Below, piece after piece: positions 1 to 8,109 of a stretch of DNA of 64,000 bases. This DNA comes from Ulva prolifera (lineage: Eukaryota > Chlorophyta > Ulvophyceae > Ulvales > Ulvaceae), in contig CM041198.1 of the NCBI GenBank assembly GCA_023078555.1, positions 4,602,354-4,666,353 of the forward strand, in the 5' to 3' direction. How positions within the stretch are numbered: the first letter of the stretch is position 1; each line of letters begins with the position of its first letter. A program made the position numbers and the translations under genes. Below the pieces are notes generated by a model. It was not told the DNA's origin. It saw nothing but the letters and a program-made list of their open reading frames with translations, and ran no database searches.

Positions 1-1
1 T

Positions 2-113
2 GCAATCTCGACCTAGCAATCTCGCCCTAGCAATCTCGCCCTAGCAATCTCGCCCTAGCAACCTCGCCCTAGCAATCTCGCCCTAGCAATCTCGTCCTAG
101 CAATCTCGCCCTA
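2..113 (+). repeat. 14-bp unit run, eight copies (representative)
   Basis: Eight consecutive 14-mers precede the first linker. The consensus is gcaatctcgcccta. Variants in this run are gcaatctcgaccta (position 1 of the run, as in many modules), gcaacctcgcccta and gcaatctcgtccta. The same order of variants (gacc first, then acctc, then gtcc) recurs at 2367, 4999, 40704, 45988, 48353 and 53394, so a run is inherited as a block. Each unit has one CpG and creates a CTAG at its join with the next. Run length varies from 2 to 9 over the window. Confidence 0.96.
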
Positions 114-165
114 CACCTTCAAATCTCTCCCGTTAGGCTGGCACTCCATGTTGAATGCTTAACAT
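114..165 (+). repeat. 52-bp linker, variant A (representative)
   Basis: First complete linker: starts caccttcaaat, then ctctcccgttagg, the core ctggcactccatg, and ends ttgaatgcttaacat. It joins directly to a 14-mer on each side with no spacer. Diagnostic features of A are ttcaaat and gttagg. A related form (A') ends ttgattgct(t/c)aacat and follows gtccttgcaatctcg, for example near 6590, 8500, 14040 and 61540. The core shared by all variants contains an imperfect dyad. Confidence 0.95.
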
Positions 166-221
166 GCAATCTCGCCCTAGCAATCTCGCCCTAGCAATCT
201 CGCCCTAGCAATCTCGCCCTA

Positions 222-273
222 CACCTTTAAATCTCTCCCGGCAGGCTGGCACTCCATGTTGAATGCTTAACAT
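222..273 (+). repeat. 52-bp linker, variant B (ggcagg type)
   Basis: Marked by ctctcccggcagg and ending cttaacat. It nearly always follows variant A. The preceding run is 4 units here, 3 units at 5163-5204, and 5 or 6 units in the 14-32 kb and 58-63 kb copies, so run length varies while the linker stays constant. Confidence 0.93.
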
Positions 274-301
274 GCAATCTCGCCCTAGCAATCTCGCCCT
301 A

Positions 302-354
302 CACATTTAAATCACTTCCCGACAGGCTGGCACTCCATGTTGAATGCTTAACAT
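302..354 (+). repeat. 53-bp linker, variant C (catttaaatcacttccc)
   Basis: One base longer than the usual linker because of cacttccc in place of ctctccc. The 8-bp palindrome ATTTAAAT lies near its start. With its 2-unit run it forms an 81-bp module, a multiple of three, which is why open frames persist through K-C pairs. A sub-form (C') reads cgactgg instead of cgacagg. C' is the form at 6.3, 8.2, 10.1, 11.4, 12.1, 13.8, 14.9, 19.4, 21.3, 23.0, 36.2, 50.3, 55.3, 56.8 and 58.5 kb. Confidence 0.93.
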
Positions 355-410
355 GCAATCTCGACCTAGCGATCTCGCCCTAGCAATCTCGCCCTACCAA
401 TCTCGCCCAA

Positions 411-462
411 CACCTTTAAATCTCGCCCGATAGGCTGGCAGTCCATGTTGAATGCTCAACAT
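411..462 (+). repeat. 52-bp linker, variant D (gatagg, ends gctcaacat)
   Basis: Contains tctcgcccgatagg, the ggcagtcc form of the core, and the gctcaacat ending that makes the dyad perfect. The preceding run is irregular (accaatctcgcccaa). Other copies are near 2775, 35350, 41110 and 46390. Confidence 0.9.
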
Positions 463-463
463 G
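444..463. other. Perfect 8-bp inverted repeat with 4-nt loop at a linker end
   Basis: CATGTTGA, then ATGC, then TCAACATG: arms of 8 bp with a 4-nt spacer. The last base belongs to the following 14-mer. In the commoner ending (gcttaacat) the arms shrink to CATGTT/AACATG with an 8-nt spacer. Other perfect copies include 538-557 and, with TTGC as spacer, 14067-14086. It could be a protein-binding dyad or a cruciform/hairpin former. Neither is shown by sequence alone. Confidence 0.8.
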
Positions 464-504
464 CAATCTCGACCTAGCAATCTCGCCCTAGCAATCTCGC
501 CCAA

Positions 505-556
505 CACCTTTAAATCTGGCCCGACAGGCTGGCAGTCCATGTTGAATGCTCAACAT
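505..556 (+). repeat. 52-bp linker, variant E (ctggcccgacagg)
   Basis: Identified by aaatctggcccgacagg with ggcagtcc and the gctcaacat ending. The CpG of ctcgccc is lost through a C-to-G change (ctggccc). Copies occur at about 2870, 3465, 41211, 46495 and 51536, always within the D-E-F-G-H order or a truncated form of it. Confidence 0.9.
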
Positions 557-598
557 GCAATCTCGACCTAGCAATCTCGCCCTAGCAATCTCGCCCTA

Positions 599-650
599 CA
601 CCTTTAAATCTCGCCCGACATGCTGGCAGTCCATGTTGAATGCTTAACAT
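599..650 (+). repeat. 52-bp linker, variant F (gacatgctgg)
   Basis: Contains tctcgcccgacatgctggcagtcc; the a(c)atgc in place of aggc is diagnostic. It ends cttaacat. It follows E in each R-type block. Confidence 0.9.
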
Positions 651-678
651 GCAATCTCGCCCTAGCAATCTCGCCCTA

Positions 679-731
679 CACCTTTAAATCACTTCCCGAC
701 AGGCTGGCACTCCATGTTGAATGCTTAACAT
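679..731 (+). repeat. 53-bp linker, variant G
   Basis: Starts cacctttaaat like the common form but carries the 53-bp cacttccc body of variant C. It can be read as a recombinant between a common 5' end and a C-type 3' end, joined at tttaaatc. The run before it has two units. Confidence 0.88.
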
Positions 732-787
732 GCAATCTCGACCTAGCGATCTCGACCTAGCAATCTCGCCCTAGCAATCTCGCCCTA

Positions 788-839
788 CACCTTTAAATCT
801 CGCCCGACAGGCTGGCAGTCCATGTTGAATGCTTAACAG
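788..839 (+). repeat. 52-bp linker, variant H (ends cttaacag)
   Basis: Body tctcgcccgacaggctggcagtcc, ending cttaacag. The following 14-mer is gttatctcgaccta rather than gcaatctcgaccta. This aacag-gttatc junction recurs after most variant H, J and P linkers of the ggcagtcc class. After ggcactcc linkers I saw cttaacat-gcaatc or gctcaacag-gcaatc. Confidence 0.9.
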
Positions 840-880
840 GTTATCTCGACCTAGCGATCTCGCCCTAGCAATCTCGCCTA

Positions 881-932
881 CACCTTTAAATATCTCCCGA
901 CAGGCTGGCACTCCATGTTGAATGCTCAACAG
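881..932 (+). repeat. 52-bp linker, variant I (aaatatctccc, ends gctcaacag)
   Basis: Identified by tttaaatatctccc with ggcactcc and the ending gctcaacag. In this copy the preceding 14-mer is one base short (atctcgcctacacc, 13 bp). That deletion is shared by the copies near 3245, 3837, 41580, 46863, 51231 and 51904 and is absent from the copies at 1381 and 2098. Confidence 0.9.
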
Positions 933-1002
933 GCAATCTCGACTTGGCATTCTCACCCTAGCATTCTCGCCCTAGCAATATCGCCCTAGCAATCTCGCCC
1001 TC

Positions 1003-1054
1003 CACCTTAAAATCTTGCCCGACAGGCTGGCAGTCCATGTTGAATGCTTAACAG
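1003..1054 (+). repeat. 52-bp linker, variant J (ttaaaatcttgccc)
   Basis: Starts caccttaaaatcttgcccgacagg: CpG of the ctcgccc box is replaced by TpG, consistent with deamination of a methylated C. Ends cttaacag. The preceding five-unit run is distinctive (acttggcattctc(g/a)ccc, gcattctcg, gcaatatcg, ending ccctc). A second form (J') follows gcgatctcgccc with ccctacacc. Confidence 0.92.
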
Positions 1055-1096
1055 GTTATCTCGACCTAGCAATCTCGCCCTAGCAATCTCGCCCTA

Positions 1097-1149
1097 CACC
1101 TCTAAATCACTTCCCGACAGGCTTGCACTCCATGTTGAATGCTTAACAT
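1097..1149 (+). repeat. 53-bp linker, variant K (cacctctaaatcacttccc)
   Basis: Marked by cctctaaatc. In this copy the core reads ggcttgcactcc; other copies have ggctggcactcc. It follows gttatctcgaccta and usually precedes a C or C' module. K plus C, both with frames open, give the recurring 71-codon open frame. Confidence 0.91.
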
Positions 1150-1596
1150 GCAATCTCGCCCTAGCAATCTCGCCCTACACATTTAAATCACTTCCCGACA
1201 GGCTGGCACTCCATGTTGAATGCTTAACATGCAATCTCGACCTAGCGATCTCGCCCTAGCAATCTCGCCCTAGCAATCTCGCCCTACACCTTAAAATCTT
1301 GCCCGACAGGCTGGCAGTCCATGTTGAATGCTTAACAGGTTATCTCGACCTAGCGATCTCGCCCTAGCAATCTCGCCCTACACCTTTAAATATCTCCCGA
1401 CAGGCTGGCACTCCATGTTGAATGCTCAACAGGCAATCTCGACTTGGCATTCTCGCCCTAGCATTCTCGCCCTAGCAATATCGCCCTAGCAATCTCGCCC
1501 TCCACCTTAAAATCTTGCCCGACAGGCTGGCAGTCCATGTTGAATGCTTAACAGGTTATCTCGACCTAGCAATCTCGCCCTAGCAATCTCGCCCTA

Positions 1597-1649
1597 CACC
1601 TCTAAATCACTTCCCGACAGGCTGGCACTCCATGTTGAATGCTCAACAG
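1597..1649 (+). repeat. Chimeric linker, K start with I ending
   Basis: The 5' half reads cacctctaaatcacttccc (K) and the 3' end reads gctcaacag followed by gcaatctcgacttgg (I context). Other K linkers end cttaacat. The exchange lies within the shared ggctggcactccatg core. The same chimera is present near 4247, 47594 and 52635. Confidence 0.83.
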
Positions 1650-2365
1650 GCAATCTCGACTTGGCATTCTCGCCCTAGCATTCTCGCCCTAGCAATATCG
1701 CCCTAGCAATCTCGCCCTCCACCTTAAAATCTTGCCCGACAGGCTGGCAGTCCATGTTGAATGCTTAACAGGTTATCTCGACCTAGCAATCTCGCCCTAG
1801 CAATCTCGCCCTACACCTCTAAATCACTTCCCGACAGGCTTGCACTCCATGTTGAATGCTTAACATGCAATCTCGCCCTAGCAATCTCGCCCTACACATT
1901 TAAATCACTTCCCGACAGGCTGGCACTCCATGTTGAATGCTTAACATGCAATCTCGACCTAGCGATCTCGCCCTAGCAATCTCGCCCTAGCAATCTCGCC
2001 CTACACCTTAAAATCTTGCCCGACAGGCTGGCAGTCCATGTTGAATGCTTAACAGGTTATCTCGACCTAGCGATCTCGCCCTAGCAATCTCGCCCTACAC
2101 CTTTAAATATCTCCCGACAGGCTGGCACTCCATGTTGAATGCTCAACAGGCAATCTCGACTTGGCATTCTCGCCCTAGCATTCTCGCCCTAGCAATATCG
2201 CCCTAGCAATCTCGCCCTCCACCTTAAAATCTTGCCCGACAGGCTGGCAGTCCATGTTGAATGCTTAACAGGTTATCTCGACCTAGCAATCTCGCCCTAG
2301 CAATCTCGCCCTACACCTCTAAATCACTTCCCGACAGGCTGGCACTCCATGTTGAATGCTTAACA

Positions 2366-3413
2366 TGCAATCTCGACCTAGCAATCTCGCCCTAGCAATC
2401 TCGCCCTAGCAATCTCGCCCTAGCAACCTCGCCCTAGCAATCTCGCCCTAGCAATCTCGTCCTAGCAATCTCGCCCTACACCTTCAAATCTCTCCCGTTA
2501 GGCTGGCACTCCATGTTGAATGCTTAACATGCAATCTCGCCCTAGCAATCTCGCCCTAGCAATCTCGCCCTAGCAATCTCGCCCTACACCTTTAAATCTC
2601 TCCCGGCAGGCTGGCACTCCATGTTGAATGCTTAACATGCAATCTCGCCCTAGCAATCTCGCCCTACACATTTAAATCACTTCCCGACAGGCTGGCACTC
2701 CATGTTGAATGCTTAACATGCAATCTCGACCTAGCGATCTCGCCCTAGCAATCTCGCCCTACCAATCTCGCCCAACACCTTTAAATCTCGCCCGATAGGC
2801 TGGCAGTCCATGTTGAATGCTCAACATGCAATCTCGACCTAGCAATCTCGCCCTAGCAATCTCGCCCAACACCTTTAAATCTGGCCCGACAGGCTGGCAG
2901 TCCATGTTGAATGCTCAACATGCAATCTCGACCTAGCAATCTCGCCCTAGCAATCTCGCCCTACACCTTTAAATCTCGCCCGACATGCTGGCAGTCCATG
3001 TTGAATGCTTAACATGCAATCTCGCCCTAGCAATCTCGCCCTACACCTTTAAATCACTTCCCGACAGGCTGGCACTCCATGTTGAATGCTTAACATGCAA
3101 TCTCGACCTAGCGATCTCGACCTAGCAATCTCGCCCTAGCAATCTCGCCCTACACCTTTAAATCTCGCCCGACAGGCTGGCAGTCCATGTTGAATGCTTA
3201 ACAGGTTATCTCGACCTAGCGATCTCGCCCTAGCAATCTCGCCTACACCTTTAAATATCTCCCGACAGGCTGGCACTCCATGTTGAATGCTCAACAGGCA
3301 ATCTCGACTTGGCATTCTCACCCTAGCATTCTCGCCCTAGCAATATCGCCCTAGCAATCTCGCCCTCCACCTTAAAATCTTGCCCGACAGGCTGGCAGTC
3401 CATGTTGAATGCT
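2366..3413. repeat. R-type HOR block, copy 2
   Basis: Matches 1-1048 until the middle of the J linker. There this copy reads gctcaacat and enters another E module, while copy 1 reads gcttaacag and enters K. The switch point is inside the conserved ttgaatgct core. Confidence 0.88.
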
Positions 3414-4004
3414 CAACATGCAATCTCGACCTAGCAATCTCGCCCTAGCAATCTCGCCCAACACCTTTAAATCTGGCCCGACAGGCTGGCAGTCCATGTT
3501 GAATGCTCAACATGCAATCTCGACCTAGCAATCTCGCCCTAGCAATCTCGCCCTACACCTTTAAATCTCGCCCGACATGCTGGCAGTCCATGTTGAATGC
3601 TTAACATGCAATCTCGCCCTAGCAATCTCGCCCTACACCTTTAAATCACTTCCCGACAGGCTGGCACTCCATGTTGAATGCTTAACATGCAATCTCGACC
3701 TAGCGATCTCGACCTAGCAATCTCGCCCTAGCAATCTCGCCCTACACCTTTAAATCTCGCCCGACAGGCTGGCAGTCCATGTTGAATGCTTAACAGGTTA
3801 TCTCGACCTAGCGATCTCGCCCTAGCAATCTCGCCTACACCTTTAAATATCTCCCGACAGGCTGGCACTCCATGTTGAATGCTCAACAGGCAATCTCGAC
3901 TTGGCATTCTCACCCTAGCATTCTCGCCCTAGCAATATCGCCCTAGCAATCTCGCCCTCCACCTTAAAATCTTGCCCGACAGGCTGGCAGTCCATGTTGA
4001 ATGC
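2821..4004. repeat. 592-bp tandem duplication of modules E to J
   Basis: 2821-3412 and 3413-4004 are head-to-tail copies. Anchors: the E linker at about 2871 and 3463, and the 13-bp short unit near 3236 and 3828, all 592 bp apart. Both ends lie at the same place in the linker core, as expected from unequal exchange between J and D linkers. Confidence 0.87.
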
Positions 4005-4997
4005 TTAACAGGTTATCTCGACCTAGCAATCTCGCCCTAGCAATCTCGCCCTACACCTCTAAATCACTTCCCGACAGGCTTGCACTCCATGTTGAATGCT
4101 TAACATGCAATATCGCCCTAGCAATCTCGCCCTCCACCTTAAAATCTTGCCCGACAGGCTGGCAGTCCATGTTGAATGCTTAACAGGTTATCTCGACCTA
4201 GCAATCTCGCCCTAGCAATCTCGCCCTACACCTCTAAATCACTTCCCGACAGGCTGGCACTCCATGTTGAATGCTCAACAGGCAATCTCGACTTGGCATT
4301 CTCGCCCTAGCATTCTCGCCCTAGCAATATCGCCCTAGCAATCTCGCCCTCCACCTTAAAATCTTGCCCGACAGGCTGGCAGTCCATGTTGAATGCTTAA
4401 CAGGTTATCTCGACCTAGCAATCTCGCCCTAGCAATCTCGCCCTACACCTCTAAATCACTTCCCGACAGGCTTGCACTCCATGTTGAATGCTTAACATGC
4501 AATCTCGCCCTAGCAATCTCGCCCTACACATTTAAATCACTTCCCGACAGGCTGGCACTCCATGTTGAATGCTTAACATGCAATCTCGACCTAGCGATCT
4601 CGCCCTAGCAATCTCGCCCTAGCAATCTCGCCCTACACCTTAAAATCTTGCCCGACAGGCTGGCAGTCCATGTTGAATGCTTAACAGGTTATCTCGACCT
4701 AGCGATCTCGCCCTAGCAATCTCGCCCTACACCTTTAAATATCTCCCGACAGGCTGGCACTCCATGTTGAATGCTCAACAGGCAATCTCGACTTGGCATT
4801 CTCGCCCTAGCATTCTCGCCCTAGCAATATCGCCCTAGCAATCTCGCCCTCCACCTTAAAATCTTGCCCGACAGGCTGGCAGTCCATGTTGAATGCTTAA
4901 CAGGTTATCTCGACCTAGCAATCTCGCCCTAGCAATCTCGCCCTACACCTCTAAATCACTTCCCGACAGGCTGGCACTCCATGTTGAATGCTTAACA
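4005..4997. repeat. K/J-rich mosaic, third version of the 717-bp unit
   Basis: Begins with K, then at about 4108 passes from gcttaacatgcaat directly into atcgccctag of a J-type run, skipping the C, J' and I modules. From 4393 it follows 1761-2366 at offset 2632. The internal fusion explains the shortened open frame at 4001. Confidence 0.82.
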
Positions 4998-5312
4998 TGC
5001 AATCTCGACCTAGCAATCTCGCCCTAGCAATCTCGCCCTAGCAATCTCGCCCTAGCAACCTCGCCCTAGCAATCTCGCCCTAGCAATCTCGTCCTAGCAA
5101 TCTCGCCCTACACCTTCAAATCTCTCCCGTTAGGCTGGCACTCCATGTTGAATGCTTAACATGCAATCTCGCCCTAGCAATCTCGCCCTAGCAATCTCGC
5201 CCTACACCTTTAAATCTCTCCCGGCAGGCTGGCACTCCATGTTGAATGCTTAACATGCAATCTCGACCTAGCAATCTCGCACTAGCAATCTCGCCCTAGA
5301 AATCTCGCCCTA

Positions 5313-5363
5313 CACCTTCAATCTCGCCCGACAGGCTGGCACTCCATGTTGAATGCTTAACAT
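5313..5363 (+). repeat. 51-bp linker, variant Q
   Basis: Starts caccttcaatctcgcccgacagg and follows an odd 14-mer, gaaatctcgcccta. Only three copies seen: here and near 48680 and 53720. All are in the same context after an A-B pair. Confidence 0.85.
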
Positions 5364-5691
5364 GCAATCTCGACCTAGCAATCTCGCCCTAGCAATCTCG
5401 CCCTAGCAATCTCGCCCTAGCAACCTCGCCCTAGCAATCTCGCCCAAGCAATCTCGTCCTAGCAATCTCGCCCTACACCTTTAAATCTCTCCCGTTAGGC
5501 TGGCACTCCATGTTGAATGCTTAACATGCAAGCTCGCCCTAGCAATCTCGCCCTAGCAATCTCGCCCTAGCAATCTCGCCCTACACCTTTAAATCTCTCC
5601 CGGCAGGCTGGCACTCCATGCTGAATGCTTAACATGCAATCTCGACCTAGCAATCTCGCCCTAGCAATCTCGCCCTAGCAACCTCGCCCTA

Positions 5692-5743
5692 CACCTTTAA
5701 ACCTCTCCCGACAGGCTGGCACTCCATGTTGAATGCTTAACAT
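5692..5743 (+). repeat. 52-bp linker, variant N (tttaaacctctccc)
   Basis: One of the commonest linkers from 5.6 kb onward. T-to-C change gives aaacctctcccgacagg. It almost always follows a run ending gcaacctcgcccta. Confidence 0.9.
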
Positions 5744-5799
5744 GCAATCTCGACCTAGCAATCTCGCACTAGCAATCTCGCCCTAGCAATCTCGCCCTA

Positions 5800-5851
5800 C
5801 ACCTTTAAATCTCTCCCGTCAGGCTGGCACTCCATGTTGAATGCTTAACAT
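5800..5851 (+). repeat. 52-bp linker, variant M (ctctcccgtcagg)
   Basis: Standard 5' end with gtcagg. Runs before it reach 8 or 9 units (for example 32017-32128 and 37986-38111). A sub-form with cctttgaatc is at about 12915, 22149 and 57661, a marker that links these three blocks. Confidence 0.9.
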
Positions 5852-6801
5852 GCAATCTCGCCCTAGCAATCTCGCCCTAGCAATCTCGCCCTAGCAATCT
5901 CGCCCTACACCTTTAAATCTCTCCCGTCAGGCTGGCACTCCATGTTGAATGCTTAACATGCAATCTCGCCCTAGCAATCTCGCCCTAGCAATCTCGCCCT
6001 AGCAATCTCGCCCTAGCAATCTCGCCCTAGCAATCTCGCCCTACACCTTTAAATCTCTCCCGACAGGCTGGCACTCCATGTTGAATGCTTAACATGCAAT
6101 CTCGACCTAGCAATCTCGCCCTAGCAATCTCGCCCTAGCAACCTCGCCCTACACCTTTAAATCTCGCCCGACAGGCTGGCAGTCCATGTTGAATGCTGAA
6201 CAGGTTATCTCGACCTAGCAATCTCGCCTTAGCAATCTCGCCCTACACCTCTAAATCACTTCCCGACAGGCTGGCACTCCATGTTGAATGCTTAACATGC
6301 AATCTCGCCCTAGCAATCTCGCCCTACACATTTAAATCACTTCCCGACTGGCTGGCACTCCATGTTGAATGCTTAACATGCAATCTCGACCTAGCGATCT
6401 CGCCCTAGCAATATCGCCCTAGCAATCTCGCCCTACACCTTAAAATCTTGCCCGACAGGCTGGCAGTCCATGTTGAATGCTTAACAGGTTATCTCGACCT
6501 AGCGATCTCGCCCTAGCAATCTCGCCCTAGCAACCTCGCCCTAGCAATCTCGCCCTAGCAATCTCGTCCTTGCAATCTCGCCCTACACCTTCAAATCTCT
6601 CCCGTTAGGCTGGCACTCCATGTTGATTGCTTAACATGCAATCTCGCCCTAGCAATCTCGCCCTAGCAATCTCGCCCTAGCAATCTCGCCCTACACCTTT
6701 AAATCTCTCCCGGCAGGCTGGCACTCCATGTTGAATGCTTAACATGCAATCTCGACCTAGCAATCTCGCACTAGCAATCTCGCCCTAGCAATCTCGCCCT
6801 A

Positions 6802-6852
6802 CACCTTCAATCTCTCCCGTCAGGCTGGCACTCCATGTTGAATGCTTAACAT
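6802..6852 (+). repeat. 51-bp linker, variant L (caccttcaatctctcccgtc)
   Basis: One base shorter than M (ttcaatc instead of tttaaatc). Nearly always follows a four-unit run whose second unit is gcaatctcgcacta. Confidence 0.9.
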
Positions 6853-6936
6853 GCAATCTCGCCCTAGCAATCTCGCCCTAGCAATCTCGCCCTAGCAATC
6901 TCGCCCTAGTAATCTCGCCCTAGCAATCTCGCCCTA

Positions 6937-6988
6937 CACCTTTAAATCTCTCCTGTCAGGCTGGCACTCCAATTTGAATGCTGAACAT
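6937..6988 (+). repeat. 52-bp linker, variant O (core ccaatttgaatgctgaacat)
   Basis: Contains ctctcctgtcagg in this copy and an altered core: ccaatttg replaces ccatgttg and ctgaacat replaces cttaacat, so the dyad is lost. Other copies are near 7310, 8960, 10750, 12712, 18165, 18510, 20160, 21945, 49310, 50640, 54350, 55690 and 57460. The next run is also unusual (gacctatccatctcgcccaa). Confidence 0.88.
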
Positions 6989-8058
6989 GCAATCTCGACC
7001 TAGCAATCTCGACCTATCCATCTCGCCCAAGCAATCTCGCCCTAGCAACCTCGCCCTACACCTTTAAACCTCTCCCGACAGGCTGGCACTCCATGTTGAA
7101 TGCTTAACATGCAATCTCGACCTAGCAATCTCGCACTAGCAATCTCGCCCTAGCAATCTCGCCCTACACCTTTAAATCTCTCCCGTCAGGCTGGCACTCC
7201 ATGTTGAATGCTTAACATGCAATCTCGCCCTAGCAATCTCGCCCTAGCAATCTCGCCCTAGCAATCTCGCCCTACACCTTTAAATCTCTCCCGTCAGGCT
7301 GGCACTCCAATTTGAATGCTGAACATGCAATCTCGACCTAGCAATCTCGACCTATCCATCTCGCCCAAGCAATCTCGCCCTAGCAACCTCGCCCTACACC
7401 TTTAAACCTCTCCCGACAGGCTGGCACTCCATGTTGAATGCTTAACATGCAATCTCGACCTAGCAATCTCGCACTAGCAATCTCGCCCTAGCAATCTCGC
7501 CCTACACCTTTAAATCTCTCCCGTCAGGCTGGCACTCCATGTTGAATGCTGAACATGCAATCTCGCCCTAGCAATCTCGCCCTAGCAATCTCGCCCTAGC
7601 AATCTCGCTCTAGCAATCTCGCCCTAGCAATCTCGCCCTACACCTTTAAATCTCTCCCGACAGGCTGGCACTCCATGTTGAATGCTTAACATGCAATCTC
7701 GACCTAGCAATCTCGCCCTAGCAATCTCGCCCTAGCAACCTCGCCCTACACCTTTAAATCTCGCCCGACAGGATGGCAGTCCATGTTGAATGCTTAACAG
7801 GTTATCTCGACCTAGCGATCTCGCCCTAGCAATCTCGCCCTACACCTTTAAATATCTCCCGACAGGCTGGCACTCCATGTTGAATGCTCAAAAGGCAATC
7901 TCGACTTGGCATTCTCGCCCTAGCATTCTCGCCCTATCAATATCGCCCTAGCAATCTCGCCCTCCACCTTAAAATCTTGCCCGACAGGCTGGCAGTCCAT
8001 GTTGAATGCTTAACAGGTTATCTCGACCTAGCAATCTTGCCCTAGCAATCTCGCCCTA

Positions 8059-8109
8059 CACCTTAAATCTCGCCCGACAGGCTGGCAGTCCATGTTGAAT
8101 GCTGAACAG
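8059..8109 (+). repeat. 51-bp linker, variant P (caccttaaatctcgcccg)
   Basis: Short 5' end (cttaaat) with ggcagtcc, ending gctgaacag here and gcttaacag in the 15.9, 24, 27, 29.8, 32.4, 37.2, 42.5, 59.5 and 63.5 kb copies. It follows gcaatcttgcccta, a CpG-to-TpG unit. Confidence 0.88.

Larger units (their letters stand above)
1..1054. repeat. R-type HOR block, copy 1 (modules A to J)
   Basis: Ten modules in order A(8), B(4), C(2), D(4), E(3), F(3), G(2), H(4), I(3), J(5), with number of 14-mers in brackets. Bases 1-1048 correspond to 2366-3413 at a constant offset of 2365. The same block starts at 40703 and 45987. The constant offset means run lengths are conserved between copies. Confidence 0.9.
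1055..2366. repeat. 717-bp unit K-C-J'-I-J-K/I-J, duplicated in tandem (second copy partial)
   Basis: 1055-1771 is one unit; 1772-2366 repeats it until the K linker, where the second copy ends cttaacat and passes into the next A module. The extra modules in the first copy come from a chimeric linker at 1597-1649. The 717-bp spacing is seen again at 47030/47747 and 52071/52788. Confidence 0.87.
4998..6637. repeat. Transition from R-type to mixed L/M/N-type modules
   Basis: Starts as a further R block (A with 8 units, B with 3 units instead of 4), then leaves it after B for gcactag and Q modules. 4998 onward parallels 48352 and 53393; after the B run the offset changes by 14 bp, one unit. From about 5.7 kb the N, M and B linkers dominate. 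At 6193 the first K-C' pair appears. Confidence 0.8.

Noticed and set aside
2..113. Telomere-like repeat (minus strand TAGGG in each unit)
   Set aside because: The period is 14 bp with an unrelated CGAGATTGC part; only a 5-base resemblance to TTAGGG.
114..165. CENP-B box in the linker
   Set aside because: No match on either strand to the TTCG-N4-A-NN-CGGG core; no TTCG in the consensus.
302..354. Replication origin or AT-rich element at ATTTAAAT
   Set aside because: An 8-bp palindrome in one linker variant; no wider AT-rich region or origin motif.
881..932. TATA-like or promoter element at tttaaatatc
   Set aside because: Only a short AT stretch in a satellite linker, with no transcription unit near it.
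771..956. Minus-strand open frame of 61 codons (also at 3136, 3728, 41473, 46757, 51125, 51798)
   Set aside because: Made by the 13-bp short unit shifting frame across H-I-J modules. Its recurrence follows block duplication only.
1044..1259. Plus-strand open frame of 71 codons, repeated at 32 places (for example 1761, 4393, 6193, 27162, 59523)
   Set aside because: It lies wholly within K-C-J satellite modules, starts at the ATG inside ttgaatgctt, has no promoter or other gene context, and is copied with the HOR. Not a gene.
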